Positions 55,185-64,000 of a stretch of 64,000 bases of DNA are shown here, one piece after another; the stretch's first letter is position 1, and each line of letters opens with the position of its first letter. Made by a program: the position numbers and the translations under genes. The notes beneath the pieces are model-generated. The model was not told the DNA's origin, ran no database searches, and saw nothing but the letters and a program-made list of their open reading frames with translations. The DNA comes from Xanthostigma xanthostigma. Lineage: Eukaryota; Arthropoda; Insecta; Raphidioptera; Raphidiidae. The stretch covers positions 17,068,001-17,132,000 of the forward strand of contig OY754469.1 in NCBI GenBank assembly GCA_963575645.1, written 5' to 3'.

Positions 55185-55904
55185 TCTATACTAATATATA
55201 AAACTGAAGAGTTTGTTTGTTTGTTTGCTTGTTTGAACGCGCTAATCTCAGAAACTACTGGTTCGAATTGAAAAAATTTTTTTTTGTTGGATAGCCCATT
55301 TATCGAGGAAGGCTATAGGCTATATAATATTAGGCTACGACCAATTGGAGCGGAACATAAATGAAAAATGTTGCAAGATGTCTCAAAACTAGTCCGTCCG
55401 ACAAATATTTTCAGGTGAAATGCCTTAACTAAATATTGCAATATTAGCGCACCTACAGTACAAGTCCGGATAACTCAATCGATAGAGTGCAAGACTCTTA
55501 ATGCGAGGGTCTAGGGTTCAAGCCCCACGTCGGCGAATATTTTTTTTTTTTTTTATTTACTACATAGCTTTCTTCTAAGGCTTACATTTCAATTTTTTAA
55601 AATTTAATACGACTAATTAATAGATCATTTGAAAACTATTACAACTATAGGCATTAGGCACCTATATAAAAATAATTTTCCTAGTGTTTTCAATTAAATA
55701 TTTATTATATTAAAAGAATTTTATTACGTAAAAAAAGTATAAATACTGCTTTTTAACGACAAAAACTTTTGAACGGTAACGCCGATCATTATGAAGTTTG
55801 GACACAACATTCATCTCGGTAAACTAAGATGAATGTGCGTACTCATGTGCCTTCCTTCCCCATTCGTTCTTTTGTACCCGGGTGAAACCGGGCGGGACCG
55901 CTAG
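55185..55904 (+). mobile_element. Non-autonomous Helitron, intact ends, carrying a SINE
   Basis: Starts TCTATACTAATATATAAAAC after A and ends CCCGGGTGAAACCGGGCGGG then ACCGCTAG before T. Body phrases AACGCGCTAATCTCAGAAAC and AGCCCATTTATCGAGGAAGG are shared with 57.3 kb and 32.3 kb. It is interrupted by a 351-bp insertion. Confidence 0.85.
55406..55756 (+). mobile_element. SINE-like insertion with tRNA-Lys-like part, inside the Helitron
   Basis: Flanked by CGACAAA on both sides (55399-55405, 55757-55763), while an uninterrupted Helitron has this word once. At 55464-55538 lies a tRNA-Lys(CTT)-like sequence: D-arm ACTCAATCGATAGAGT, anticodon loop CTCTTAA, B box GGTTCAAGCCCC. The anticodon stem is unpaired, so it is a pseudogene. 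A T15 run follows. Confidence 0.7.
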
Positions 55905-56199
55905 TATTACATAAGCAGACTTAGGGAGAGATGGTTTTGGTTTTACCTTATTTTTGAAGTCACAGGGAGATTACGCGATTTTACGTAAGAGAAATAAAAA
56001 AAAATGGATAAATAATACATTGATTATTGGGAAAAGAACGGTTTCAAATTAAAACACTTTATTTATTAAAATATCTACGTTTCATTCTAAACTTCGGACT
56101 TCTTCAGGCTTTAAAGAAAAAATAATATACATAATAGATAAAAATAATATGAATTCTATGTCTTTCTCTTTGAGGGAGGGGAGTTTGTGATTTTTTTAT

Positions 56200-57019
56200 C
56201 TTAAGACTGCTGCACACGAGGCTGGTTTTGCCGCTAGAATCACTGCTGGGACTTGTGCTGGCTGATTTGCGAGCTACGAGGATGGAAATGACGTCACTTC
56301 CACTTGTGCAGTGATTTAGTCGTTTCTTTTGTTTATTAGTTTTACCACTTTTTATACTGAAGTTCAAAATTAAATTTCATTTATACTAAATATTTAAACG
56401 CTGAACTTTTCTAGTTTTCATACAGCGTGAGAAGAAAAAGAAAAATTACATATTGTTTTACAGCGACGACTTACGACTTATGTGTTTTGAAAAAGGGTTG
56501 TTTTTGTAAAAACAACATTTAAGCTAAAATAAGTATAAACTGAGTAAAGGCTGGTTTTGCCGCTAGATTTTTAGCTAAATTTGATTGCTATGTTTCAAGC
56601 GTGCTGTGGCGCTGGTTTTGGTGATAGCCTTTATGTGTTTGCTTCACACGAAGCGTGTATTGAAGCTTGCCTTGTAGATGGGTTTGGTACATGCGCAGTC
56701 ATAGTTTGAATGTTAACAAAAATGAACGTTTATTGTCTCTGAACAGAACGCACACTATGACGCTATGTTTGTTTTTGTTGGCGTTTGTCCATGTCGCTTA
56801 CGTGACAAGATACTGTTTCCCGATTAGTTCATGCTCAAAACAGGCAGACAAACTAGCACTAAAAATAGCCCCTGTTCTAATTTTCAAACCCATCTTGTGA
56901 GCTAGCAGGCGAGCCCCCAGTGACGTCATTTCTTCATCCTCGTAGCCAGTGCGCTAGCCAGCGAAGTGCTAGCAGTGATTCTAGCGGCAAAATTAGCCTC
57001 GTGTGCAGCGGCCCTTAAG
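56200..57019. mobile_element. MITE with GCTGCACACGAGGCT ends, copy 2, long
   Basis: Left CTTAAGACTGCTGCACACGA, right TCGTGTGCAGCGGCCCTTAAG; TTAAG may be part of the target. Inner arms repeat GCCGCTAGAATCACTGCT and TGACGTCA. The centre is about 500 bp of AT-rich sequence with GCTGGTTTTGCCGCTAG repeated once more. Confidence 0.75.
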
Positions 57020-57294
57020 TAATCGAAGTGTATATGTCCCTTAAGATTGCATTATACCGTTCATTTACGTAGGTATATAAGCCCATTGATTCTGCCCTTA
57101 ACAATTAAGAAAAATATTTTAAGCCTCTTGGCATTACCTATGTACGTATTATAACAAGGAGTCGATAAATAATACGATTTTCGCGAATTAATAAAGTGGA
57201 GAAAAATGTAAAACAGGATAGTACGTTTTCAATATACGATATAAAATACGAACAATGCAGAGTTCAACACGGAGACGTCAAAAAATATTGCTCA

Positions 57295-57903
57295 TCTATA
57301 CTAATATATAAAGTAGAAGAGTTTGTTTGGTTGAACACGCTAATCTCAGGAACTACTGGTTCGAATTGAAAACATTTTTTTATTTGATAGCCCATTTATC
57401 GAAGAATATGTAATATTGAAGGAGATTTATTTGGTTGAGGAACAATTGAAAAATAAGCTTTACCAGAGTATCACTTGTGGCCAACGTTTCGAAAAATATT
57501 TTTTCATCATTAGGGCCTCAATGCGTCAATATTAACTTGCATTGCGGCCGTGATGATGAAAATATATTTTTCAAAACGTTGGCCTCAAGCGATACTCTAG
57601 TAAAGCTTATTTTTCAATTGTTCCTCAACCAAATAAATCTCCTCCAATACATATTTTTGGAACAAAACTTCTACTAACAATATATAATATCACGCTACGA
57701 CGAATAGGAGCGGCGCATCAATGAAAAATGTTGCAAAATGTAATTCAAATTTTGTTCGCCCGACAAAAACTTTTGAACGGTAACTCCGATCATCATGAAA
57801 TTTGGACACAACATACATCTGGGTAAACGAAGATGAACGTGCGTACTCATGCCCCCCTCCTGTTCGTTCTTTTGCACCCGGTTGAAACTGTGCGGGACCG
57901 TTA
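57295..57903 (+). mobile_element. Helitron interrupted by palindromic element C
   Basis: Starts TCTATACTAATATATAAAGT after A. The end GGTTGAAACTGTGCGGGACCG is degraded past the hairpin. Body as in 55185-55904, with element C in the middle. Confidence 0.75.
57413..57685. mobile_element. Palindromic element C, fuller copy of B
   Basis: Arms GAAGGAGATTTATTTGGTTG...GGCCAACGTTTCG and AAAACGTTGGCC...CAACCAAATAAATCTCCTCC. The inner GATGATGAAAATATATTTTT is followed by CAAAACG, so this arm has lost the GAAAC form that element B keeps. Confidence 0.75.
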
Positions 57904-57909
57904 TAGTGT

Positions 57910-59331
57910 TATATTATAAGAACCATAAAAATAAACAAATACAGCTAAATAGTGAATGAAATTGATCATAGAATACGGTTGGTGATATCGCAAAAAGGCA
58001 TATTGGAGTTTTGTGTTCGCAGTAAATCGCAATAATATTATGTAGAATTTAACAGTACATTGTCAGTACACATCTAGTCTTTCTATTATTCAAATTTTGT
58101 GCAATAGTTATCTAGTAAACATTAACGACATTAAATTATTTAATGTATAAAAATTAATGTTCCTATGCAAAATGTAAACAAATTAAAACATATACCTATT
58201 TCTTGTGAAAAAAGCTAAATAATGTAAAATTCTTCGTTTGCTTATGTTGTAAAAATTTTATTATTTGAAATAATAACTTAATAATTTTAATACTTATTAA
58301 TATAATATTGAGATAAAAGAATATTTAGTTTTTATATTTCTTATGCAACCAAATATACACAGAATATTATGTCCAGTCTGCATATAGGGAATATATTGCA
58401 TATTTTATTAGAGCTCGCTGCATTACAGTTATCAAATATTTTATAATGTGTTAACAAGAGGGGTGCGTAGTTATTAATTATTAGGATTTGAAACTGGAAT
58501 AGTGCTATTAATAATAAATAAGATAAGCTCAATGCAACGGTGTGCTTTGCTTAGTTTTTTGTTTGTGGGTAGATTAATAATTTATAAAAAATATGAACAG
58601 CTTAATTTATAAATTTATAAAATCTTTGTAATGTTCTTGACTTAAAAGAATAACGTTTTTAACTAAAAAAGTTTAAATTCTTTATTCGATGAATCTCTGG
58701 TTGCAATTGACACAAATTATAATAAATTTTAATACCAAAATCATTAGTTACATAATCCAATATTATATTACTTAATATTTAATAGTTTATCAAAACTAAA
58801 TACATTACAATCTTAAAGTATTTATACATAAATTTTTCAAAAAAAAAAAAAAACATTTGAAAATATAAAAAAATAGAGACACATTTCGTTGTTAGTTTTT
58901 AATGCATACAATGCGCACAAAACACAGTTAAGGTTTTATTAGTGCTTTTAAAGGTGTTGGAAATAAAATTTAATTATTTTCAATCAAGTGTCCAACTATA
59001 TTAGATACTATACTCATAATATTTTATCTGTTTTTCTGATTTTCGAAAAACAGCATAGTAGGTACTCGTCTTGACTTAAGTAGATAAGTAAGGTAAACCA
59101 AAAAAAGGCTTCTTGACTAAAGCAAAGCATTTGAGTTAATAATATAATATGATTTTCATTTAAATAACTTTGCTGCTATTGCTTCCCAAATTTTACCTAT
59201 AAGATTTGCAACGTATCTAACTAATAGAACACAAAACTAAAATTTTCTAACAAATGCAACAAGGTTACTCAGATTTGTTGACTGATTACCATTAGTAGAG
59301 TCCTTCAAGGAAACATACTGATATCCTTATG
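57910..59331. other. AT-rich intergenic DNA
   Basis: A13 near 58842 and other homopolymer runs. No gene, RNA gene or element end recognised. Confidence 0.45.
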
Positions 59332-60235
59332 GTAAGAGTACGATAACTTGCTATGCAAAATATCCACTGGAAATTCACAATTATTGTTTTATATAACATA
59401 TAACAGCGTTATTGGTCGTTTTAAGTGCGGAAAATTAATTTTTATAAATTAATTTAAAAAAATTAAATATGGTATAGTAAGTATATTATTTACTATAGCG
59501 ATCGCTATCTTGTCTTATATACTGATAAGAAAAGATAAGAAAAGAGAAAGTTATATATACCTGTATCTATGATAAACAAAGATAGAAATATCAATTGGTT
59601 GGAATGAAATACCTACAATTGAACGTTCAGGGCAGAGTCGTATTTGGAAATTTTAATTTATAAAACGAATTTTAAATTTAAAGCTCACATTTTCATGAAG
59701 ATTGAAAACCACCGCTTTTTTTTGATAAAGGGGTATGCGAATTGTCTCGCAGTGAAACGGGAAGGGGCAAATGTGGAGTTTTTAAAAAAACAATTCCGGG
59801 GTGAACGATAAACGGGTATGCGAATTGTGATTCTGGGGTGAACGATAAAGGGGTATGCGAATTGTCTCGCAATGAAACGGGAAGGGGCAAATGTTGAGTT
59901 TTTAAAAAAACAATTCCGGGGTGAACGATAAACGGGTATGCGAATCTAAATACGACCCTGCTTCCATAACACAATCGAAAGCTGCATTCAAAGTGAGACA
60001 GTTATACAATAATTCTACACCAGTTGCTATGACGTGTATTTGTGATTTTTGATTGGTTAGATTCAAAAAATGACAGTGAAAGACGAAAAGTAGTTCCATT
60101 TTTTTCACGTATTTTTGAGGAAATTTGTGAATAATCCGCAAAGTTTTTTTTTTTTGAACGTCAAAATTTAGCGTTTTCTATGACTTAAAAAAAAAAATTT
60201 CAAAATTTGGGTGCATAGTGTTATCGTACTGGACC
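59332..60235. mobile_element. MITE with TACGATAACT ends, copy 2, expanded by insertion
   Basis: Left AGAGTACGATAACTTG, right GTGTTATCGTACTGGAC, with shared inner text (TTTTAAGTGCGGAAAATTAA and TGTGAATAATCCGCAAAG) as at 36862-37247. About 500 bp extra in the middle includes the satellite fragment. Confidence 0.7.
59727..59946. repeat. Two units of the 120-bp satellite, second locus
   Basis: Two copies of the 84+36 unit, with a few private changes (CGCAATGAAACGG, GTTGAGTTTTT, GATTCTGGGG). They are flanked by GTCGTATTTGG at 59637 and CTAAATACGACCCTG at 59947, an inverted pair that suggests a carrier element of about 330 bp. Confidence 0.9.
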
Positions 60236-60470
60236 CGGTATATATGCTGATGTTAAGTAACTCAAGTGGACTAACACATAGATTGTAGATTATAGACGCT
60301 CAACAGTCAATGTGTGTATTAGAGAATTTGTCTGTCAACATTGAGTGTTAGGCGTTCGAGTTACTGAGAGTGTTAATTCTCAAAATTTGAATGCAAACTA
60401 CATTCCAATGTTTCCCTAGAGGGAAAGCGGACTATCAGGCATATTCAATATTAATAGTCAGGGTGCCCGT

Positions 60471-60891
60471 CGACAAAAATTTTACTGACACATACTCTCC
60501 CCAAAATTTGTATACCTATGGCTTCATTAGGCCTAGTCTGACACCTATTTCCTCTATGACTTTTCTTGATTTTGGGGCGTTTTCCCTCTAAATTTTCCGA
60601 AAGATATCGTTTTGACGACATGTAAAAATTTATAAATACTGTTTGTTTTTTTAATTGGATAGCTTAAAAACTTCAACCAAAACGCTAAAATAATGTTCTC
60701 TGACAAAATATAACATGAATCCTTTAAAATGTTTGACACCTCGAATATGTCGAACATATTCGAGGTGTCAGACATTTTAAATGGTTCATGTTATAATGCA
60801 ATCAAGAAAAGTCATAGAGGTGTCAGACTAGGCCTAATGAAGCCATATACAAAGTTTGGAGAGAGTATGTGTCAGTAAAATTTTTGCCGAA
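60471..60891. mobile_element. Foldback element with inner palindrome
   Basis: The outer arms hold CTTCATTAGGCCTAGTCTGA and TCAGACTAGGCCTAATGAAG. A second near-perfect palindrome (ACACCTCGAATATGTCGAAC) lies at 60710-60795. Confidence 0.7.
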
Positions 60892-61309
60892 AAAAAAAAC
60901 TTAAGGGTTTGATCTGCGCCTCATAGTTTTAAACCCCACAAAAAAGAATAATATTGAACTTTGTACCTCGGCGGTCCCAATAGTGGTTTACGATACATCA
61001 TTTGATTATGTAAACGCTGTGAAAAATTCTGTATTGACACTACGATCAAATGGGAAAATCGTATTAGTCGTTTGTGTTAAAAAGCTTAATTCAAATTAAA
61101 ATTATTATTAAATGGAAAATAATTTTCCAGGCGGCTAACGATCTATTTGCAACTAAAAAAAATAACTTATCAGCGATTAAATATTTTGGCAACAATTATA
61201 TTAGATGAGCTTCAAACGCAAGGTATTATAATAACTAAATAATGGTAGCGAACATATTAAACGAGTCAATTGAAATCATAATATGATATTAATAGTAACT
61301 TAATTAACT

Positions 61310-61660
61310 ATATGAATCATTGCCTATTTACTCAATGTGCGGTGAGTGAACACAACAAAGCGTATCGAAAATATATCTGCGTCTCTTTCTTCGATGCAAT
61401 TCCCTGATTTCTCCGATGATAGGATTGGTTGGTGTACTTGCGTTCAATCTGAATAAAGTATCTCTGTTTCAAAAACTTTGTTTTTTTCAATGACGTTGAC
61501 ATGGGCCCAGAAGGAAGCATATTAGAAATTTCTTCAGCCGGCTCCCCCGTGATTGTTTTGCCCTCCTGGATACGCCAGTGCATACGGCGTAAAAAAAGAC
61601 AGACGTATATGTTTGCACCCTAATGGTTCGGTTGCGATTTTATTCCTATGCTCAGTATAG
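61310..61660 (-). repeat. Dispersed repeat, copy 2 (partner at 21.85-22.23 kb)
   Basis: Inverted relative to the first copy, with ACTCAATGTGCGGTGA, CGATGATAGGATTGGTTGG and GCGATTTTATTCCTATGC in matching order. Confidence 0.75.
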
Positions 61661-61744
61661 AATAAAAGACTGTTAACCCTAGGGTTGAAGTACATTTTAT
61701 TTTTTTTGTTCTAAATAAAAAAAAAAAAAAAAAGACTGTATTAT

Positions 61745-61900
61745 AACAACTAGTGAAAAGAGGAGGGCGTTTGGGGGGAGTTCTTTAAAAAACATTCCGA
61801 GGTCGTGTCGATGCGATGGTGTCTTTTTTGAGTAATGAAAGGGGGGCGGGTGTTTTTTAAAAAACAATTATGGGGTCGTGTCGTTTGTGGGACGAACAAC
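61745..61900. repeat. Diverged two-unit relative of the 120-bp satellite
   Basis: Two units of about 75 bp: GAGTTCTTTAAAAAACATTC-CGAGGTCGTGTCG and TGTTTTTTAAAAAACAATTA-TGGGGTCGTGTCG. They share the TTTTTAAAAAACAATT-GGGGT junction with the satellite but not the rest. Confidence 0.4.
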
Positions 61901-61931
61901 CTATAACCTAAACTTCGTTCAGTCTTTAACA

Positions 61932-62820
61932 CTTATCCATTCAAACGAAAACGCAAACAATACATTTTGTCTACTTCAGCATGATCTATCTCAATTTAAA
62001 ATCGTTGTTTTCGTTTATATAGATAACATAAATTGTAGGTATTGCTAAATGTATGTATATTACATTAAGTTGTAATGAACTTTACTAGATAGGTATATAA
62101 TATCTTTGCAGAGATGTGATCCCAGAATCTTCAATTTCGAAAAGACTTCGCCTTCAACTAGCATCTAATAATTATGCTGAGTGCAATGAATTAGTAGCAG
62201 ACAGCTATACTGGCTTGTCTGATTATTAATAAAAGCTAAAAAGTTAAAAAAAGAAACAAAAACAAGTAGGGTCTCTAGAACTGTTGGATCTACTTGACAC
62301 AAGCATCTCTTCTGTGGCATATCTCCATACACGTCCCAGATATTTCACCGAATTACAAATATTGTACTTTCTTAATAATAAAATTTGTGAATTATTCAAA
62401 GTGAGACGCATCTTTCTCTTACGTAATCCATTTTCAAAAATGTGCTATTTATAATATCGTTTTCGGTCTAATAACAAGCATCAAATTGATATCAATAAAT
62501 GTTCTATTTTTTACTTCCCAGAATATTGCGGCAAGTTATTGAAATGAGACCGAAAAGAAAAATCAAAATTTTTGATATATTTCTATATTTTTAAACTATT
62601 TTTGAAAAGAAGTATGTATGTGTGTATGCAAGTATGTACCTCGTAATTTCTTTCTAGCATAAAATCTCGCGAAAAAAAACGGTATCGTCACAATCGCGTC
62701 GAATTTTTTCATGGGTGAGCTCAGGAAAAAAAAAAGTTTAGACATAGTAACATGAAATGAGTATGATGTTTATTTTGTATCATATATTGTCAATTACAAG
62801 TTTACACTTTACCGAAAACT
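61932..62820. other. Intergenic, nothing recognised
   Basis: AT-rich; no supported feature. Confidence 0.4.
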
Positions 62821-63350
62821 CGTTTTCTGTCTTCATTTCTTGAAACGAACTCACGCATCAATTATTTTTTACGGCATCATATTTTGGGGCAACTCAACGT
62901 CAGCAATACGAGTTTTTAGGTTGCAAAAAAGGGTTGTAAGGATTCTGAGTGGGGCTAAGCGGTTGGAGCATTGTAGAGGGCTTTTCAAGTTCTATAGAAT
63001 TTTGACTCTACCATCGCTTTTTATTTTACAGTGCGCATTATTTGTCAAAAAGAATATCTCTTTATTCACTTTGACCTCTACTGTACATTCATATAATACC
63101 AGGCAAACTGAAAATATTTACATTCAGTCTTTCAGTAGGTACTACATTAGGCAGTAAGGGGCCTAGACATGTGTGTCAAAGGATATATAATAACTTACTT
63201 TCTGATATACGACAGATTGAAAGTTATAATAAATTTAAAAGTTCCCTAAAGGTCTATTTAATTGATCAGGCGTTTTACTGTGTCGATGAATTCTTTGGAA
63301 ATCCCACTTAATATTTTGACTTTGACACTATTTGTTATCTCTAGATGTAA
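62820..63350 (+). mobile_element. LINE 3' end, Jockey/CR1-like
   Basis: The frame IIFYGIIFWGNSTSAIRVFR, LQKRVVRILSGAKRLEHCR, then SYNTRQTE is the C-terminal region of a non-LTR reverse transcriptase. It continues after a frame change with RQIESYNKFKSSLKVYLIDQ and a stop near 63310. Severely 5' truncated. The microsatellite that follows is probably its 3' tail. Confidence 0.8.
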
Positions 63351-63364
63351 CAAATAAAGAGAAA

Positions 63365-63411
<47 letters not shown>
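63365..63411. repeat. (TTA)n microsatellite
   Basis: About fifteen TTA units directly after the LINE tail. Confidence 0.9.
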
Positions 63412-63413
<2 letters not shown>

Positions 63414-63499
63414 CATTAGGTTGCGCTCATATGCTGCCGCACTTATCTCTCTTTCAAATATGAAAGTTGATATAGAAATCATAAAAGCTAATATATATA

Positions 63500-64000
63500 T
63501 AAATTTTGATGGGTGGGCTCTAGCCTACCCAGCCCACACGGCTCCGACGCCACTGGGTATCGACTTTGTTAGTGTGCCGATCAAAACGTATTAATGTCAA
63601 AATGATCCAAAAGAAATTTTGTAAAAATCGGTTCAGCAGCTTTTTTTACATTTTTGTTCGAACAAAATGATTTCAAAAGTCATTTTAAGATTTTTGGAAA
63701 AAGATTTATCGAATCTAAATTTTTCTGGTGGCAAAAATAAATTCATTTTTTTAATGAATGAAATGTATAAGTCCTTATACATTTCTGCGTTTCTATTATT
63801 ACTAATATTCAATACTCATCTAACTCGGAATCGATGTTGTTAGCATCACGCCTAGAATTTCCTTAAATAAATTCGTACTAGGAAGTACCTGTAAGAATGT
63901 TTAGACACAACAAAATATTTTTGAGATTCCTTGCAATATCTAAGAGCAAGCATATTGCGTTTTTTGTGATTATCTCACACTGTATACTGTATCTATGGTT
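63500..64000. other. Spacer with a fragment of a hAT-like end
   Basis: CCGACGCCACTGGGTA near 63545 resembles the CGCCACTG end of the hAT family at 16.5 and 39 kb. The rest is unremarkable. Confidence 0.35.

Noticed and set aside
55464-55538. Functional tRNA-Lys(CTT) gene
   Set aside because: The anticodon stem does not pair and the acceptor stem is weak, so I treat it as a SINE part or pseudogene.

Overview
This is a transposon-rich window of nuclear DNA from an insect. The evidence is a classical six-cysteine odorant-binding protein, an NRF-6-type membrane acyltransferase, a partly ZAD-type C2H2 zinc-finger gene, GT-AG introns of up to 5.8 kb, and AT-rich intergenic DNA. The order is not settled by what I can read: a holometabolous insect, perhaps a moth or beetle with a large genome, fits best. 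There is no prokaryotic or organellar signal and no CRISPR.

Layout: (1) 0.2-4.3 kb, minus strand: a complete five-exon odorant-binding protein gene (145 aa). (2) 4.3-8.4 kb: dispersed repeats, a Helitron, a LINE tail and a TTAA-flanked MITE. (3) 8.4-17.4 kb, minus strand: a complete 13-exon NRF-6-like acyltransferase gene (677 aa) whose introns carry several palindromic elements. (4) 18.0-19.1 kb: a decayed LINE reverse transcriptase. (5) 20.6-37.9 kb, minus strand: a five-exon gene for an uncharacterised secreted Gly/His-rich protein (302 aa). One intron holds a highly homogeneous 120-bp satellite (21 units) plus a second element built of repeated modules. (6) 38-42.9 kb: MITEs and hAT elements. 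(7) 42.9-44.5 kb, plus strand: the main exon of a nine-finger zinc-finger protein carrying only the second half of a ZAD domain. (8) 44.6-64 kb: no convincing gene, but dense nested Helitrons, SINEs, hairpin elements, two further satellite units and a LINE 3' end.

I rebuilt the three minus-strand genes exon by exon. In each, all junctions obey GT-AG, the phases match and the summed coding length is a multiple of three. The genes do not form an operon or an evident pathway. The OBP and the Gly/His-rich protein carry signal peptides, and NRF-6 proteins are membrane lipid-handling enzymes.

The most unusual content is in the repeats: the satellite and its block-level duplication, clusters of different hairpins joined by a shared linker, and five palindromic elements (at least three unrelated arm sequences) that share a hammerhead-ribozyme-like core.
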